IMG/VR virus record: IMGVR_UViG_3300027128_000001
Coordinates: 18,038 to 82,037 of that record
DNA length: 64,000 nt
Reading direction: 5' to 3' (one strand)
From: a virus
A model generated the notes under the pieces. The model had not been told where the DNA came from and did not search any database. It saw only the letters and a program-made list of their open reading frames with translations. Positions 36,155 through 42,801 of the stretch are shown here, piece by piece. Every line of letters starts with the position of its first letter. Within the stretch, counting starts at the first letter, position 1. The position numbers and the translations under genes are program-made.

Positions 36155-36722
36155 TATCCACTCCATAAAAAATGTGCTGGCCGATTCTGGCTGTGACCCT
36201 CAAGTTTGTCATTCCTAGTTCGCTTTTGTGTACATAATCAGCATGGTAAAATAGTGCACCACGGGTGATATCAGGAAGGGTACGATAATTTATAAAAACA
36301 TCATGCGCGATCTTCCAAATTTCTTGATATGTTTCGCGATTGAAGGCTCTTCTTACAGCAGTCATTCGCGACCTCTCATCACACCACCAGGAGAATTGGC
36401 AAACAGGGCCAACTTGTTGTTTAACCACTTCACAAACGGTCTTTGGAAATCTGCGTGAAGTAGCCCGGTTCATTGTGACAAACGCTACTGCACGTTTGCC
36501 TTCTTTACTCTCTGAACGCGCTTCGAAATAGATGTTGGCAGCCAGACAATCAATCTGCGCTTTCATATGTTCATCGATGTGCGTCTGTTTATATGTATGG
36601 GTAGTAGGCTCCTTGTTAACAGAAACAATTTCAGCTTTCACAGGCTTACTATCCTGCGTGGATCCAATGGTCAATAAAGTCGTCAGGAATGCGGCAATGC
36701 AAGCAGATAGATTTGGTTGCAT
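36105..36722 (-). CDS. SleB-type cell wall hydrolase with signal peptide
   Basis: 205 residues. The hydrophobic N-terminus (ACIAAFLTTLLTIGS) suggests export or membrane anchoring. CLAANIYFEARSESKEGKRAVAFVTMNR is the catalytic Glu region of hydrolase_2 (SleB/CwlJ); VCQFSWWCD and RTLPDITRGALFYHADYV complete the domain. It likely cleaves the glycan backbone in the periplasm during lysis. It overlaps the ClpP-like gene by 50 bases in another frame, which is long for this genome. Confidence 0.85.
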   Translation of the reverse strand: MQPNLSACIAAFLTTLLTIGSTQDSKPVKAEIVSVNKEPTTHTYKQTHIDEHMKAQIDCLAANIYFEARSESKEGKRAVAFVTMNRATSRRFPKTVCEVVKQQVGPVCQFSWWCDERSRMTAVRRAFNRETYQEIWKIAHDVFINYRTLPDITRGALFYHADYVHKSELGMTNLRVTARIGQHIFYGVDNERTKSRQSNVSGSSS

Positions 36723-36753
36723 GATCTTCCTTATGTTGTAGGGTAATATTGTA

Positions 36754-36782
36754 ATAATACCCGGTTAGTGAAGTACAGTCAA
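36754..36782 (-). promoter_or_regulatory. Sigma70-type promoter for hydrolase/ClpP operon
   Basis: TTGACT (36777-36782), 17-base spacer, TATTAT (36754-36759), minus strand, upstream of the SleB-type gene. Its -35 box is one base from the plus-strand late promoter. Confidence 0.7.
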
Positions 36783-36783
36783 A

Positions 36784-36791
36784 TATAAATA
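36784..36791 (+). promoter_or_regulatory. T4-type late promoter for isolated plus-strand gene
   Basis: Perfect TATAAATA on the plus strand, 30 bases before the ATG at 36822. Back-to-back with the minus-strand promoter at 36754-36782. Confidence 0.8.
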
Positions 36792-36821
36792 TTCAACAAC
36801 AAAAATGGACTGTACACGAAA

Positions 36822-37229
36822 ATGAAACAGTACGATATCGACAGAGATGGCATTGTGACATCCCAGGATATTGATAATGCAGATCACATCAGTGAAATAG
36901 TTCTACGAGAAGAGAAAGCTGCCACGCAAAAAAGAATGGCGTGGGTTGCCTTCGCTTTAATGGCAGTGTTTACTGCAGTTCTCTTTTCACCGATTGTAAC
37001 AGACGCGCGAGTCCACGCTTTAGCAGACTTGTTGGGTCTATTTTACATTGCCCAGGCAGGTATTGTGGGCGCATACATGGGCGTCACAGCTTGGATGTCT
37101 AATACTGCATCCAGAAGTTCAAGTTACGGTTATGGTGGGCCAATTGCCCCTAAACCAGCAGATCCTAAAGACACTTCTCGATTCAGGGCTCCAGACCCCG
37201 ATGATGTTCCGCCACCTAAAGGGCGCTGA
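36822..37229 (+). CDS. Two-helix membrane protein with EF-hand-like N-terminus
   Basis: 135 residues. Residues 5-16 (DIDRDGIVTSQD) form a dockerin/EF-hand type calcium loop with Asp at 5, 7 and 9. Two membrane helices follow (MAWVAFALMAVFTAVLFSPI; LADLLGLFYIAQAGIVGAYM), and the tail is Pro/Asp-rich. It is the only plus-strand gene in this part of the genome, has its own late promoter, and converges with the RecB-like nuclease gene with a 14-base overlap. Conserved in large marine phages as far as I recall, function unknown; a holin-like or virion membrane role is possible. Confidence 0.7.
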   Translation: MKQYDIDRDGIVTSQDIDNADHISEIVLREEKAATQKRMAWVAFALMAVFTAVLFSPIVTDARVHALADLLGLFYIAQAGIVGAYMGVTAWMSNTASRSSSYGYGGPIAPKPADPKDTSRFRAPDPDDVPPPKGR

Positions 37230-37857
37230 ACTGATCTCTTAGTTCTCGGAACTTAAAGATCCAATCATTCCTCTTTTCTTGGAATATCAACGGGTCATGG
37301 TCATCAACGCCCATGATAATCAGAAGTCTTCCAACAGGAATTCCTGTTAACTCCTCAAACATAACTGCATATGCCGAAGTCTGCATAAAGTAGTCATGAA
37401 TCCAATCTCTTTGCTTAGGCTTTGATGCAGTCTTAAAATCAATCACATGCAGCTTGCCTTCATACTCAGCAATACAATCAACTGTTCCAGCCACCTTAAG
37501 ATGATGTGAATATAGTTGTGTCTCAAGGCAGTGAATATTATTTATCTTATCCAGAAATGGCTTGATAGAATTGAACACCTCAACATCCGGCAGCGATGGC
37601 TTAGCATAGCCAGTCTTCAGATAATCCTCACAAAGAGTGTGTACAGCAGTACCACGCTTTGATGCCTTTTTGCTGATCTGGTTAGCCTGCTCATGTCCTA
37701 CCCTATTCCGCCACTCCTGTATGTGCTTAGCTTTGTGTTGGCCAACAACAGTAGTGACAGAGGGATATGCGTTCCCGTCGGGAGTCTGATAGAGTCTGCC
37801 TCCATCAGAATCCACACGCACTAATTTTGGAATGTCATGGTGAATAAAAGTCTTCAT
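37216..37857 (-). CDS. PD-(D/E)XK exonuclease (RecB/Cas4-like)
   Basis: 213 residues. KRGTAVHTLCEDYL, VAGTVDCIAEYEGKLHVIDFKTA (Asp, then Asp-x-Lys) and the QxxxY motif in YFMQTSAYAVMFEE are the catalytic motifs of the PD-(D/E)XK exonuclease family, seen in RecB, AddB and Cas4 and in T4-like marine phages. Likely acts in recombination or host DNA degradation. It overlaps the endolysin gene by four bases. Confidence 0.85.
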   Translation of the reverse strand: MKTFIHHDIPKLVRVDSDGGRLYQTPDGNAYPSVTTVVGQHKAKHIQEWRNRVGHEQANQISKKASKRGTAVHTLCEDYLKTGYAKPSLPDVEVFNSIKPFLDKINNIHCLETQLYSHHLKVAGTVDCIAEYEGKLHVIDFKTASKPKQRDWIHDYFMQTSAYAVMFEELTGIPVGRLLIIMGVDDHDPLIFQEKRNDWIFKFRELRDQFSAL

Positions 37858-38477
37858 GCAAAATAGTTCATAATTTTATCGTAGTATGCTTGCCGATGAT
37901 CAAGACCATTGTAGCCTCCGTTGACGGCCTTGGTCATTCTCCGAACATCTCTATCATCAGCATACACATTAATGTTATTAATTGTCCAGTACCATGTTGC
38001 AGTCGCAATCGACACACTCTTATCATTAATCAAGACGTCAGGATCTTCCATAATGAAATCTTCATTTCCTGGATAGACATCACGAGCAAAATGTAGGTAG
38101 TTGTTTCTGCCCGTCAGATGGATAGGTCCTCGTCCACGAAACTTCCAACCATCCTCTGTCTCAGCAGGACCATTACCCATCCGATTGCCATATGCATAGC
38201 TGGCAACTAGAACTGGTTTGTAGTGGCATTTGTTGGCTAGTTCTCGATTAAAGATTCGTGGCCACACTTGCATCATACGATCGGCAGAGTAGTTCATGTT
38301 CTCTTCGAACCATCGCCAGCCACCTGTCTCAGCACCACATTGAGACAGAAATCCAGCTACACGATCAAGCGTATCGATGTCAAATGTTGGGAGAGTTACG
38401 TTTAGCGCATCAACCCATTCATCAGCTTCAATTGCAGTGGGAAATACACTCTTAAAAAATTCAGATGTTATTTGCAT
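37854..38477 (-). CDS. GH19 endolysin (chitinase-like)
   Basis: 207 residues. FLSQCGAETGGWRWFEENMNYSA supplies the catalytic Glu (Glu50) and a second acid (Glu58/59); KFRGRGPIHLTGRNNYLHFA is the substrate-binding signature. No signal peptide is visible, so a holin is needed. It is the third peptidoglycan hydrolase in the window besides the hub and SleB genes. Confidence 0.88.
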   Translation of the reverse strand: MQITSEFFKSVFPTAIEADEWVDALNVTLPTFDIDTLDRVAGFLSQCGAETGGWRWFEENMNYSADRMMQVWPRIFNRELANKCHYKPVLVASYAYGNRMGNGPAETEDGWKFRGRGPIHLTGRNNYLHFARDVYPGNEDFIMEDPDVLINDKSVSIATATWYWTINNINVYADDRDVRRMTKAVNGGYNGLDHRQAYYDKIMNYFA

Positions 38478-38481
38478 TTTC

Positions 38482-39243
38482 CTATCCTTGAGAGTCCATT
38501 ATATCTTCGTATTTAAGTTTAGCTAAGATGTAATCACGAACTAATGAAGAACGAACGATATCATCTACCGTGAATTCAATCCTCGTGAATGCTTCCATGT
38601 GATATGCAATATCGAAGAACTTTAAGATACCACTAACATCATTCTTTTTCTTGTTTAAGTCTGTCTGGCGATAATCTCCACACCAGATGATTTTCGATCG
38701 ATACCCAACTCGAGTCATAACAGTATCGATCTCTTCGTAAGTCAAGTTCTGCATCTCATCAACAATAATGATTGCATCATCAAACGACATCCCGCGAATG
38801 AACGACGTGGAGATGAATTCGATGTGATGTTGCTCTTCGAGTCTATCCCATGCATCTTTCCTACCAAAAAGAGTTTCGCAGATTTGTCTGTATGGTTGTT
38901 GATAGATCTCCATCTTTTCATTCACGTCACCAGGAAGATGACCAATCTCTCTTCCCTGCACTGCTGAGCGAACAACAATAATTTTATTGAAAGGGTTGGA
39001 TTTGTCTAGGACTTCTTCAATCGCCTTATACATGGCACAGAAAGTTTTACCAGTACCGGCAACACCATGTAGAGCTATAAAGTAGTCTCCTGTCTTGTAT
39101 GCTTCGAAGAACTTCTTTTGATTTTCCGTAAGAGGGTCGAAAGTCTTTAGGTCGTCTATCCTTAATTTAAGGTGATTGTTTGGTTTGATTGGTTTTACAT
39201 TATCTTCTTCTTGTTCAGATACTTTTACAGCACGACGAGCCAT
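38482..39243 (-). CDS. phoH: PhoH-like ATPase
   Basis: 253 residues. Walker A GVAGTGKT at 60-67, NKIIVVRSAVQGREIGHLPGD, and Walker B IIIVDEMQNLT define PhoH. PhoH genes are widespread in marine phages and are used as a signature gene; the biochemical role in phages is unsettled (RNA helicase/ribonuclease-linked activity is reported for bacterial relatives). Directly downstream is the GH19 endolysin. Confidence 0.92.
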   Translation of the reverse strand: MARRAVKVSEQEEDNVKPIKPNNHLKLRIDDLKTFDPLTENQKKFFEAYKTGDYFIALHGVAGTGKTFCAMYKAIEEVLDKSNPFNKIIVVRSAVQGREIGHLPGDVNEKMEIYQQPYRQICETLFGRKDAWDRLEEQHHIEFISTSFIRGMSFDDAIIIVDEMQNLTYEEIDTVMTRVGYRSKIIWCGDYRQTDLNKKKNDVSGILKFFDIAYHMEAFTRIEFTVDDIVRSSLVRDYILAKLKYEDIMDSQG

Positions 39244-39253
39244 CTGATTCCTT

Positions 39254-39496
39254 TCAAATGTTGGTTGTCCTATTTAGAACACTCCCGGGAGTTGTTGCGT
39301 GAATTTTTTGAAGCACCTCTTTGAACCCACCACTATTTTTAACACCTATCCGAATAGGGTCTGCGGCAACTGGTGCGGCCAATATAACTTGCTCGAGATG
39401 TGGATTGTCTTTGAGGAATTGTTCCCTACCTGACATTGACATCACCATCTCAGTTACTTCACCTGACCGCTTGTCTCTAAAATTATATGTTGGCAT
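39254..39496 (-). CDS. Conserved hypothetical protein (MPTYNFRD)
   Basis: 80 residues from the ATG at 39496. The start MPTYNFRDKRSGEVTEMVMS resembles the FmdB-type start but has no zinc-binding cysteines. A later segment FLKDNPHLEQ and C-terminal GGFKEVLQKIHATTPGS are conserved in large-phage homologues I recall. Function unknown. Confidence 0.65.
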   Translation of the reverse strand: MPTYNFRDKRSGEVTEMVMSMSGREQFLKDNPHLEQVILAAPVAADPIRIGVKNSGGFKEVLQKIHATTPGSVLNRTTNI

Positions 39497-39504
39497 AAAA
39501 TCCC

Positions 39505-39837
39505 TTAACAATGATTATCCGTGGGGTCAAAAATATCCAGGAGATTACCGCATATCCAGTTGGCAAACTTACCACGCCAGCTGTTTGGATCAGTTTCTAT
39601 GTAACGCTTCAAGCGAGCCGTAACAAGCCACTCTCTCGGAATATCTAAAAACACTACAGATGCAATTGTAATATTACTCAATGCATCTACTAACAGACCA
39701 AGGAACAACCAAGGCCCGCCAAGTATATATGTTGTTGTGGATAGCTTCTTGTGTAGATGAGCTCTATACAACCCCATCACCAACACATACAAAGACCAAA
39801 ACGCCCACAAGTATACAATTAAGTAAAGTACAATCAT
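39505..39837 (-). CDS. Membrane protein of unknown function
   Basis: 110 residues with two or three hydrophobic helices (MIVLYLIVYLWAFWSLYVLV; YILGGPWLFLGLLVDAL; ITIASVVFL), then a soluble tail with WLVTARLKRYIETDPNSWRG. Four bases overlap the upstream gene. The motif VTARLKRY is shared with other phage membrane proteins; role unknown. Confidence 0.65.
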   Translation of the reverse strand: MIVLYLIVYLWAFWSLYVLVMGLYRAHLHKKLSTTTYILGGPWLFLGLLVDALSNITIASVVFLDIPREWLVTARLKRYIETDPNSWRGKFANWICGNLLDIFDPTDNHC

Positions 39838-40022
39838 GTCCCCTCTTCCTCTTTTTTGTTTACAAGAATGGCATCGTGCTTAAGCACGATGTTACTATAA
39901 CCCGATGGCGTTCGCGATAGAAACTCCGTCTCGTACTCACACAGCAATGGTACATCTTGTCCTACCATACCAGCATACCACATGCGAGAATCGCTACATT
40001 TTAAAATACGGATTACTTTCAT
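39834..40022 (-). CDS. Small conserved protein (KCSDSRMWYAGMVGQ)
   Basis: 62 residues. KCSDSRMWYAGMVGQDVPLL and the later SRTPSGYSNIVLKHDAI are conserved in many phage and some bacterial small proteins (beta-barrel, SH3-like by appearance). Located upstream of the membrane protein. Function unknown. Confidence 0.65.
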   Translation of the reverse strand: MKVIRILKCSDSRMWYAGMVGQDVPLLCEYETEFLSRTPSGYSNIVLKHDAILVNKKEEEGT

Positions 40023-40038
40023 ATATATCTTCCCGTAA

Positions 40039-40062
40039 ACAAAAAAGGGAGCCGAAGCTCCC
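40039..40062 (-). terminator. Rho-independent terminator with UUCG tetraloop
   Basis: On the minus strand GGGAGC-TTCG-GCTCCC followed by TTTTTT. It closes the operon ending with the basic protein gene at 40087 and separates it from the 62-residue gene. Confidence 0.88.
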
Positions 40063-40086
40063 TAAGAAACTCTAAACTACTCTATG

Positions 40087-40515
40087 TTACTTCTGGACGT
40101 TGTAGTAGTAAGTAGTCGCTCCAGCTTTCTGCATCTCGAGCTCAGTCATAAACGCGTTGATGATCTCACCACGCGACTTACCTTGCTTAGTAAGATTGAT
40201 GAACAACTCACGAGCTCGAGCGAGCTTAGAGTTTGCACGAGCATTGCGCTCGACTTTCACCTTAGCAGGCTTAGGTGCTTTGACAGCTTTCGCCTTAGCA
40301 GGCTTAGCTACCTTCTCCTTCACTGCTTTGACGAGCTTCGTCTGCTCAACAGCAGGTTCGTCTTCCGGAATCTCAGGCAGAGACATTCCAGTCATAAGAG
40401 AGATGTCACCCTCCGCTTCCGGATACTTCTGGATGAGAATCTCACGAGCCTCTTCGGTCGTATAGGACTGAACGAGGTGGTTAAACATCGCTTGCATCAC
40501 TTGTTCGCTAACCAT
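40087..40515 (-). CDS. Basic Lys/Ala-rich protein, histone-H1-like middle
   Basis: 142 residues from the ATG at 40515 (AAGGAG upstream). Residues about 62-95 are a Lys/Ala/Pro-rich stretch (KAVKEKVAKPAKAKAVKAPK) like bacterial H1-type DNA-binding tails. The C-terminal 50 residues (ARARELFINLTKQGKSRGEI, ending ATTYYYNVQK) form a small helical domain found in other phage proteins. It probably binds DNA; a nucleoid or transcription role is inferred from composition. Confidence 0.65.
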   Translation of the reverse strand: MVSEQVMQAMFNHLVQSYTTEEAREILIQKYPEAEGDISLMTGMSLPEIPEDEPAVEQTKLVKAVKEKVAKPAKAKAVKAPKPAKVKVERNARANSKLARARELFINLTKQGKSRGEIINAFMTELEMQKAGATTYYYNVQK

Positions 40516-40540
40516 AGTATAACTCCTTAGGATCAAAAAA

Positions 40541-40849
40541 TTACTGCACGTTCGGCTTGGTCACAACCACAGGGCTCGGCTTGCGAGCTTTCTTCTTAGC
40601 AGCGAGACCAACGGTTCCTACTTCCTTCGACAAGTTCTTCTTATACAGTCGATCGAGGCGGTCCTCGAGTCGCTGGATCGCAGCCTTACGCTTCACCTCA
40701 CGAGCTTCACGCTTCGCTTGGACAGCAGCAGCCTTAGCAGCCTTCAGTCGAGCAACTTCATCGTTGATCATCTGATCAACACGGTCGCGTTCTTGTTTGA
40801 GGTTCGAAATGGTTTCGGCAATCGCCATCAGTTGTTCAGTCGTCATCAT
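40541..40849 (-). CDS. Basic coiled-coil protein
   Basis: 102 residues: a heptad-like region (LKQERDRVDQMINDEVARLK, AAKAAAVQAKREAREVKRK, IQRLEDRLDRLYKKNL) and a basic tail. Adjacent to and upstream of the H1-like gene, with the promoter at 40896. AAGGAAC lies nine bases before the ATG. Resembles phage H-NS/histone-like accessory proteins in composition only. Confidence 0.6.
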   Translation of the reverse strand: MMTTEQLMAIAETISNLKQERDRVDQMINDEVARLKAAKAAAVQAKREAREVKRKAAIQRLEDRLDRLYKKNLSKEVGTVGLAAKKKARKPSPVVVTKPNVQ

Positions 40850-40895
40850 AATATAGTTCCTTTCAGGTTAGGTGCAGATCACTTACTACAAGACC

Positions 40896-40924
40896 ATTAT
40901 AGGTCAAATTGGAATTAATGTCAA
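40896..40924 (-). promoter_or_regulatory. Sigma70-type early promoter overlapping a stop codon
   Basis: TTGACA (40919-40924), 17-base spacer, TATAAT (40896-40901). The TGA inside the -35 box is the stop of the gene at 40921. Very close to consensus. Confidence 0.9.
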
Positions 40925-41127
40925 CAGCGGACACTCGTCACACACTCGTGCTCGAGGAGCACACGGCACACCGGTTCGCTGCGCCAGCGAAGCGAAATCG
41001 GCTCCTCGAGCACAACGGTGTGTTGAACTTTGCCGCCGTACTTGACGCGCGACAGTTCGACACGACCCTTGACAGGGTATTCACCCATGTACTTGCCTTC
41101 AACAATCATTCCTTCAAAATTCCACAT
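40921..41127 (-). CDS. Small conserved early protein (MWNFEGM)
   Basis: 68 residues starting MWNFEGMIVEGKYMGEYPVK, then GRVELSRVKYGGKVQHTVVL. All-beta by appearance; the pattern is conserved in several large phages as I recall. The stop TGA lies within the next promoter's -35 box. Function unknown. Confidence 0.65.
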   Translation of the reverse strand: MWNFEGMIVEGKYMGEYPVKGRVELSRVKYGGKVQHTVVLEEPISLRWRSEPVCRVLLEHECVTSVRC

Positions 41128-41151
41128 CACGTTTCCTTATTCAGTATGATC

Positions 41152-41180
41152 ATTATAGGTCAAATTGGAATTAATGTCAA
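41152..41180 (-). promoter_or_regulatory. Sigma70-type early promoter overlapping a stop codon
   Basis: TTGACA (41175-41180), 17-base spacer, TATAAT (41152-41157). Spacer identical to the 40896 promoter. The stop of the 34-residue membrane peptide is in its -35 box. Confidence 0.9.
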
Positions 41181-41281
41181 CGGTCGTTATCGCGGGGATT
41201 TACAGCGAAAAGTGCCAGCACAGCCGCGATAATAACAACATACAACCCAAACCAGATGCAGAATGCAGCAAATACACTCAC
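41177..41281 (-). CDS. 34-residue membrane peptide, GTG start
   Basis: Reads VSVFAAFCIWFGLYVVIIAA, then VLALFAVNPRDNDR. AAGGAG stands six bases before the GTG. One transmembrane helix, charged C-terminus. Its TGA is part of the next promoter. Small inner-membrane peptide of unknown role. Confidence 0.6.
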   Translation of the reverse strand: MSVFAAFCIWFGLYVVIIAAVLALFAVNPRDNDR

Positions 41282-41282
41282 A

Positions 41283-41456
41283 TTATTCTCCTTTACTGCA
41301 GATGTACACTACGATACATCCAGCGATAGTCAGCGACAGAACCAACGTCCAGTCGAGAAGCGTTGCAGAAGCAGGAAGCTCGGTGATCCCACCAGCACCG
41401 CCAACAGCCATCAACAAGCCAGCAACAAATCCAATCTTTTTCATAAAATCATCCAT
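41283..41456 (-). CDS. Small membrane protein
   Basis: 57 residues from the ATG at 41456 (MDDFMKKIGFVAGLLMAVGG). An alternative start is MKKIGF at 41444. Two hydrophobic segments (IGFVAGLLMAVGGAGGI; LLDWTLVLSLTIAGCIVVYI). The longer in-frame start at 41534 would include the promoter and is rejected. Possibly holin-like; no evidence beyond topology. Confidence 0.6.
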   Translation of the reverse strand: MDDFMKKIGFVAGLLMAVGGAGGITELPASATLLDWTLVLSLTIAGCIVVYICSKGE

Positions 41457-41478
41457 AGCGTGTTTCTTCAGTATGATC

Positions 41479-41507
41479 ATTATAGGATAAATCAGAATTA
41501 ATGTCAA
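41479..41507 (-). promoter_or_regulatory. Sigma70-type early promoter overlapping a stop codon
   Basis: TTGACA (41502-41507), 17-base spacer, TATAAT (41479-41484). The TGA of the SWIM-type gene is in the -35 box. Confidence 0.9.
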
Positions 41508-41830
41508 CCGGTGAATTTTGCGGTGTGTTTGCACGATCCACGAAAGCGTCCTGCAGGGCAGGAACAGGTGTAGTTTCCGTCTCTCAGAGCAACAGTGTAC
41601 ACTGCACCCCTCGATCCCTTCACATACCAGGTATCCGTCTTATCCCTTGTCCGGACAAGGACCTTGTATGTTCGACCTCTCCAGCTCATCTCGAGCGGCT
41701 TCGTGAACAATTGAGGAAACTTCTCACCAACCTTGATGTAGCCATACGCATACCTCATATCATCCGACATGATGTACTTGTGGTTGGGAAAGTCTTCTGC
41801 CCAAACAGTGGTTTCTTGTACTGTAATCAT
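41504..41830 (-). CDS. SWIM-type zinc finger protein
   Basis: 108 residues from the ATG at 41830, which coincides with the predicted transcription start of its promoter; the upstream in-frame ATG at 41848 is inside that promoter and is rejected. The C-terminus YTCSCPAGRFRGSCKHTAKF is a CxCx(8)CxH SWIM zinc finger, usually a DNA or protein-binding module. The N-terminal 80 residues are beta-rich. No Shine-Dalgarno is possible if the mRNA is leaderless. Confidence 0.75.
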   Translation of the reverse strand: MITVQETTVWAEDFPNHKYIMSDDMRYAYGYIKVGEKFPQLFTKPLEMSWRGRTYKVLVRTRDKTDTWYVKGSRGAVYTVALRDGNYTCSCPAGRFRGSCKHTAKFTG

Positions 41831-41836
41831 AAGTAC

Positions 41837-41865
41837 ATTGTAGGGCATTTGGGAATTAAAGTCAA
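41837..41865 (-). promoter_or_regulatory. Sigma70-type early promoter, leaderless geometry
   Basis: TTGACT (41860-41865), 17-base spacer, TACAAT (41837-41842). Counting seven bases from the -10 box puts the start on the A of the ATG at 41830. Confidence 0.8.
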
Positions 41866-41875
41866 CAAGCGGATT

Positions 41876-42451
41876 TTACGTCAGTTTTGCGCGTAATCTT
41901 GAGTGTGATGGTAGAGCAGACTTCAGAAACTCCATCTGATCAGCAAGGATCTTCCTGTTGCACATAATCAACCCCTCTTCACGACATGGAATGTATGGAA
42001 GATAGAGAAGAGACATTCCACACTCTTCAAGAAGGCGATCATCCTTCTTGTTGTTGCAGCGTCTACATGAGGTAACACAATTCATCCAGGTATGACCACC
42101 TCCACGTGACTTTGGAGTGATGTGGTCATTAGTAAGATCACGGTACTCACACTCTTCACCACAGTAAGCACAAATGTTCAGATCTCGGCCGAACAATGTA
42201 CGGTTGGTCAGCATCAGGGGCTTTCGTTTTGGATGGTGGGTCCCTCTAACAGCTATGATCGATGAGAATGAAACTCGAGATCTGTTTCCAGATAGTTTGT
42301 TCTCACCGCCGTGCTTGGTCCACGACCAGTCCCCTGTTTCCCATGCTACAACGTCTTTGACTTTATATGTTACAGCATCCTGCCAGGTCGACCAGTGTGT
42401 CGGCGTTCCGTGTTCGTTTAGTGTAAGTATCAATGGGGTCATTTGAATCAC
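41876..42451 (-). CDS. HNH endonuclease
   Basis: 191 residues; start ATG or GTG within 42442-42451. CAYCGEEC, LTNDHITPKSRGGGHTWMNC and CRRCNNKKDDR form a complete HNH motif with two CxxC zinc pairs. The N-terminal half (TPTHWSTWQDAVTYKVKDVV) is the conserved part of a phage/bacterial HNH family found as free-standing genes. It could be a homing endonuclease, but no intron or interrupted gene is seen beside it; it directly follows the tmRNA gene. Confidence 0.85.
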   Translation of the reverse strand: MIQMTPLILTLNEHGTPTHWSTWQDAVTYKVKDVVAWETGDWSWTKHGGENKLSGNRSRVSFSSIIAVRGTHHPKRKPLMLTNRTLFGRDLNICAYCGEECEYRDLTNDHITPKSRGGGHTWMNCVTSCRRCNNKKDDRLLEECGMSLLYLPYIPCREEGLIMCNRKILADQMEFLKSALPSHSRLRAKLT

Positions 42452-42465
42452 TAACTCATGTTTGT

Positions 42466-42790
42466 GGGGGTATTGGATAACAAGGAACCCCCGAAACCCC
42501 GCTTAGCCGATCAAGCAGCTAAGGCAAATACCTCATCGTTGGCATTTGTGGTTATTGCTTCTACGACCGGGTAATCCCAATCCTAACGACTTTCGCATTG
42601 CCGAACTGTCCACTCTGTTACTCATTGCCCTGTCGAACCTATTTCGCCCCCATCAAAAGTAATCTAGTTTGGATTCGAACCTTGTCCATGTATTGTCTAC
42701 CTGCACGTCCCACCGTACTGGCCAGATTACTTTTGGTGGAGGCGGCGAGGCACTGCCCCCCGCGTCCAGAACACTTTTCTCTTTGCTTCA
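42466..42790 (-). ncRNA. ssrA: Circularly permuted two-piece tmRNA (ssrA)
   Basis: On the minus strand the order is acceptor piece first: ...CGCCTCC-A-CCA (42744 to 42734), then an 82-base intervening loop, then GGGGGCG (42651-42645) starting the coding piece. CGCCUCC pairs perfectly (one G-U) with GGGGGCG as the seven-base acceptor stem, although the 3' end precedes the 5' end in the gene. The coding piece carries GGTTCGAC near its start and a tag ORF whose end reads ANDEVFALAA-stop (stop 42511-42513), possibly starting five codons earlier at GCA (AITTN...). An 11-base inverted repeat (AAAAGTAATCT) in the intervening loop extends the acceptor stem. A GGGGGT/ACCCCC stem closes the 3' end (42466-42492). 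Exact ends are estimates. tmRNA rescues stalled ribosomes and tags proteins for degradation. Confidence 0.88.
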
Positions 42791-42801
42791 TACAGTCATT
42801 C

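Noticed and set aside
41876-42451. HNH gene as part of a group I intron
   Set aside because: No interrupted gene or intron core is visible on either side; it is treated as free-standing.
42661-42730. tRNA gene in the intervening loop of the tmRNA (GGTTCGAATCC)
   Set aside because: Only two pairs flank the T-loop-like sequence; no cloverleaf can be drawn.
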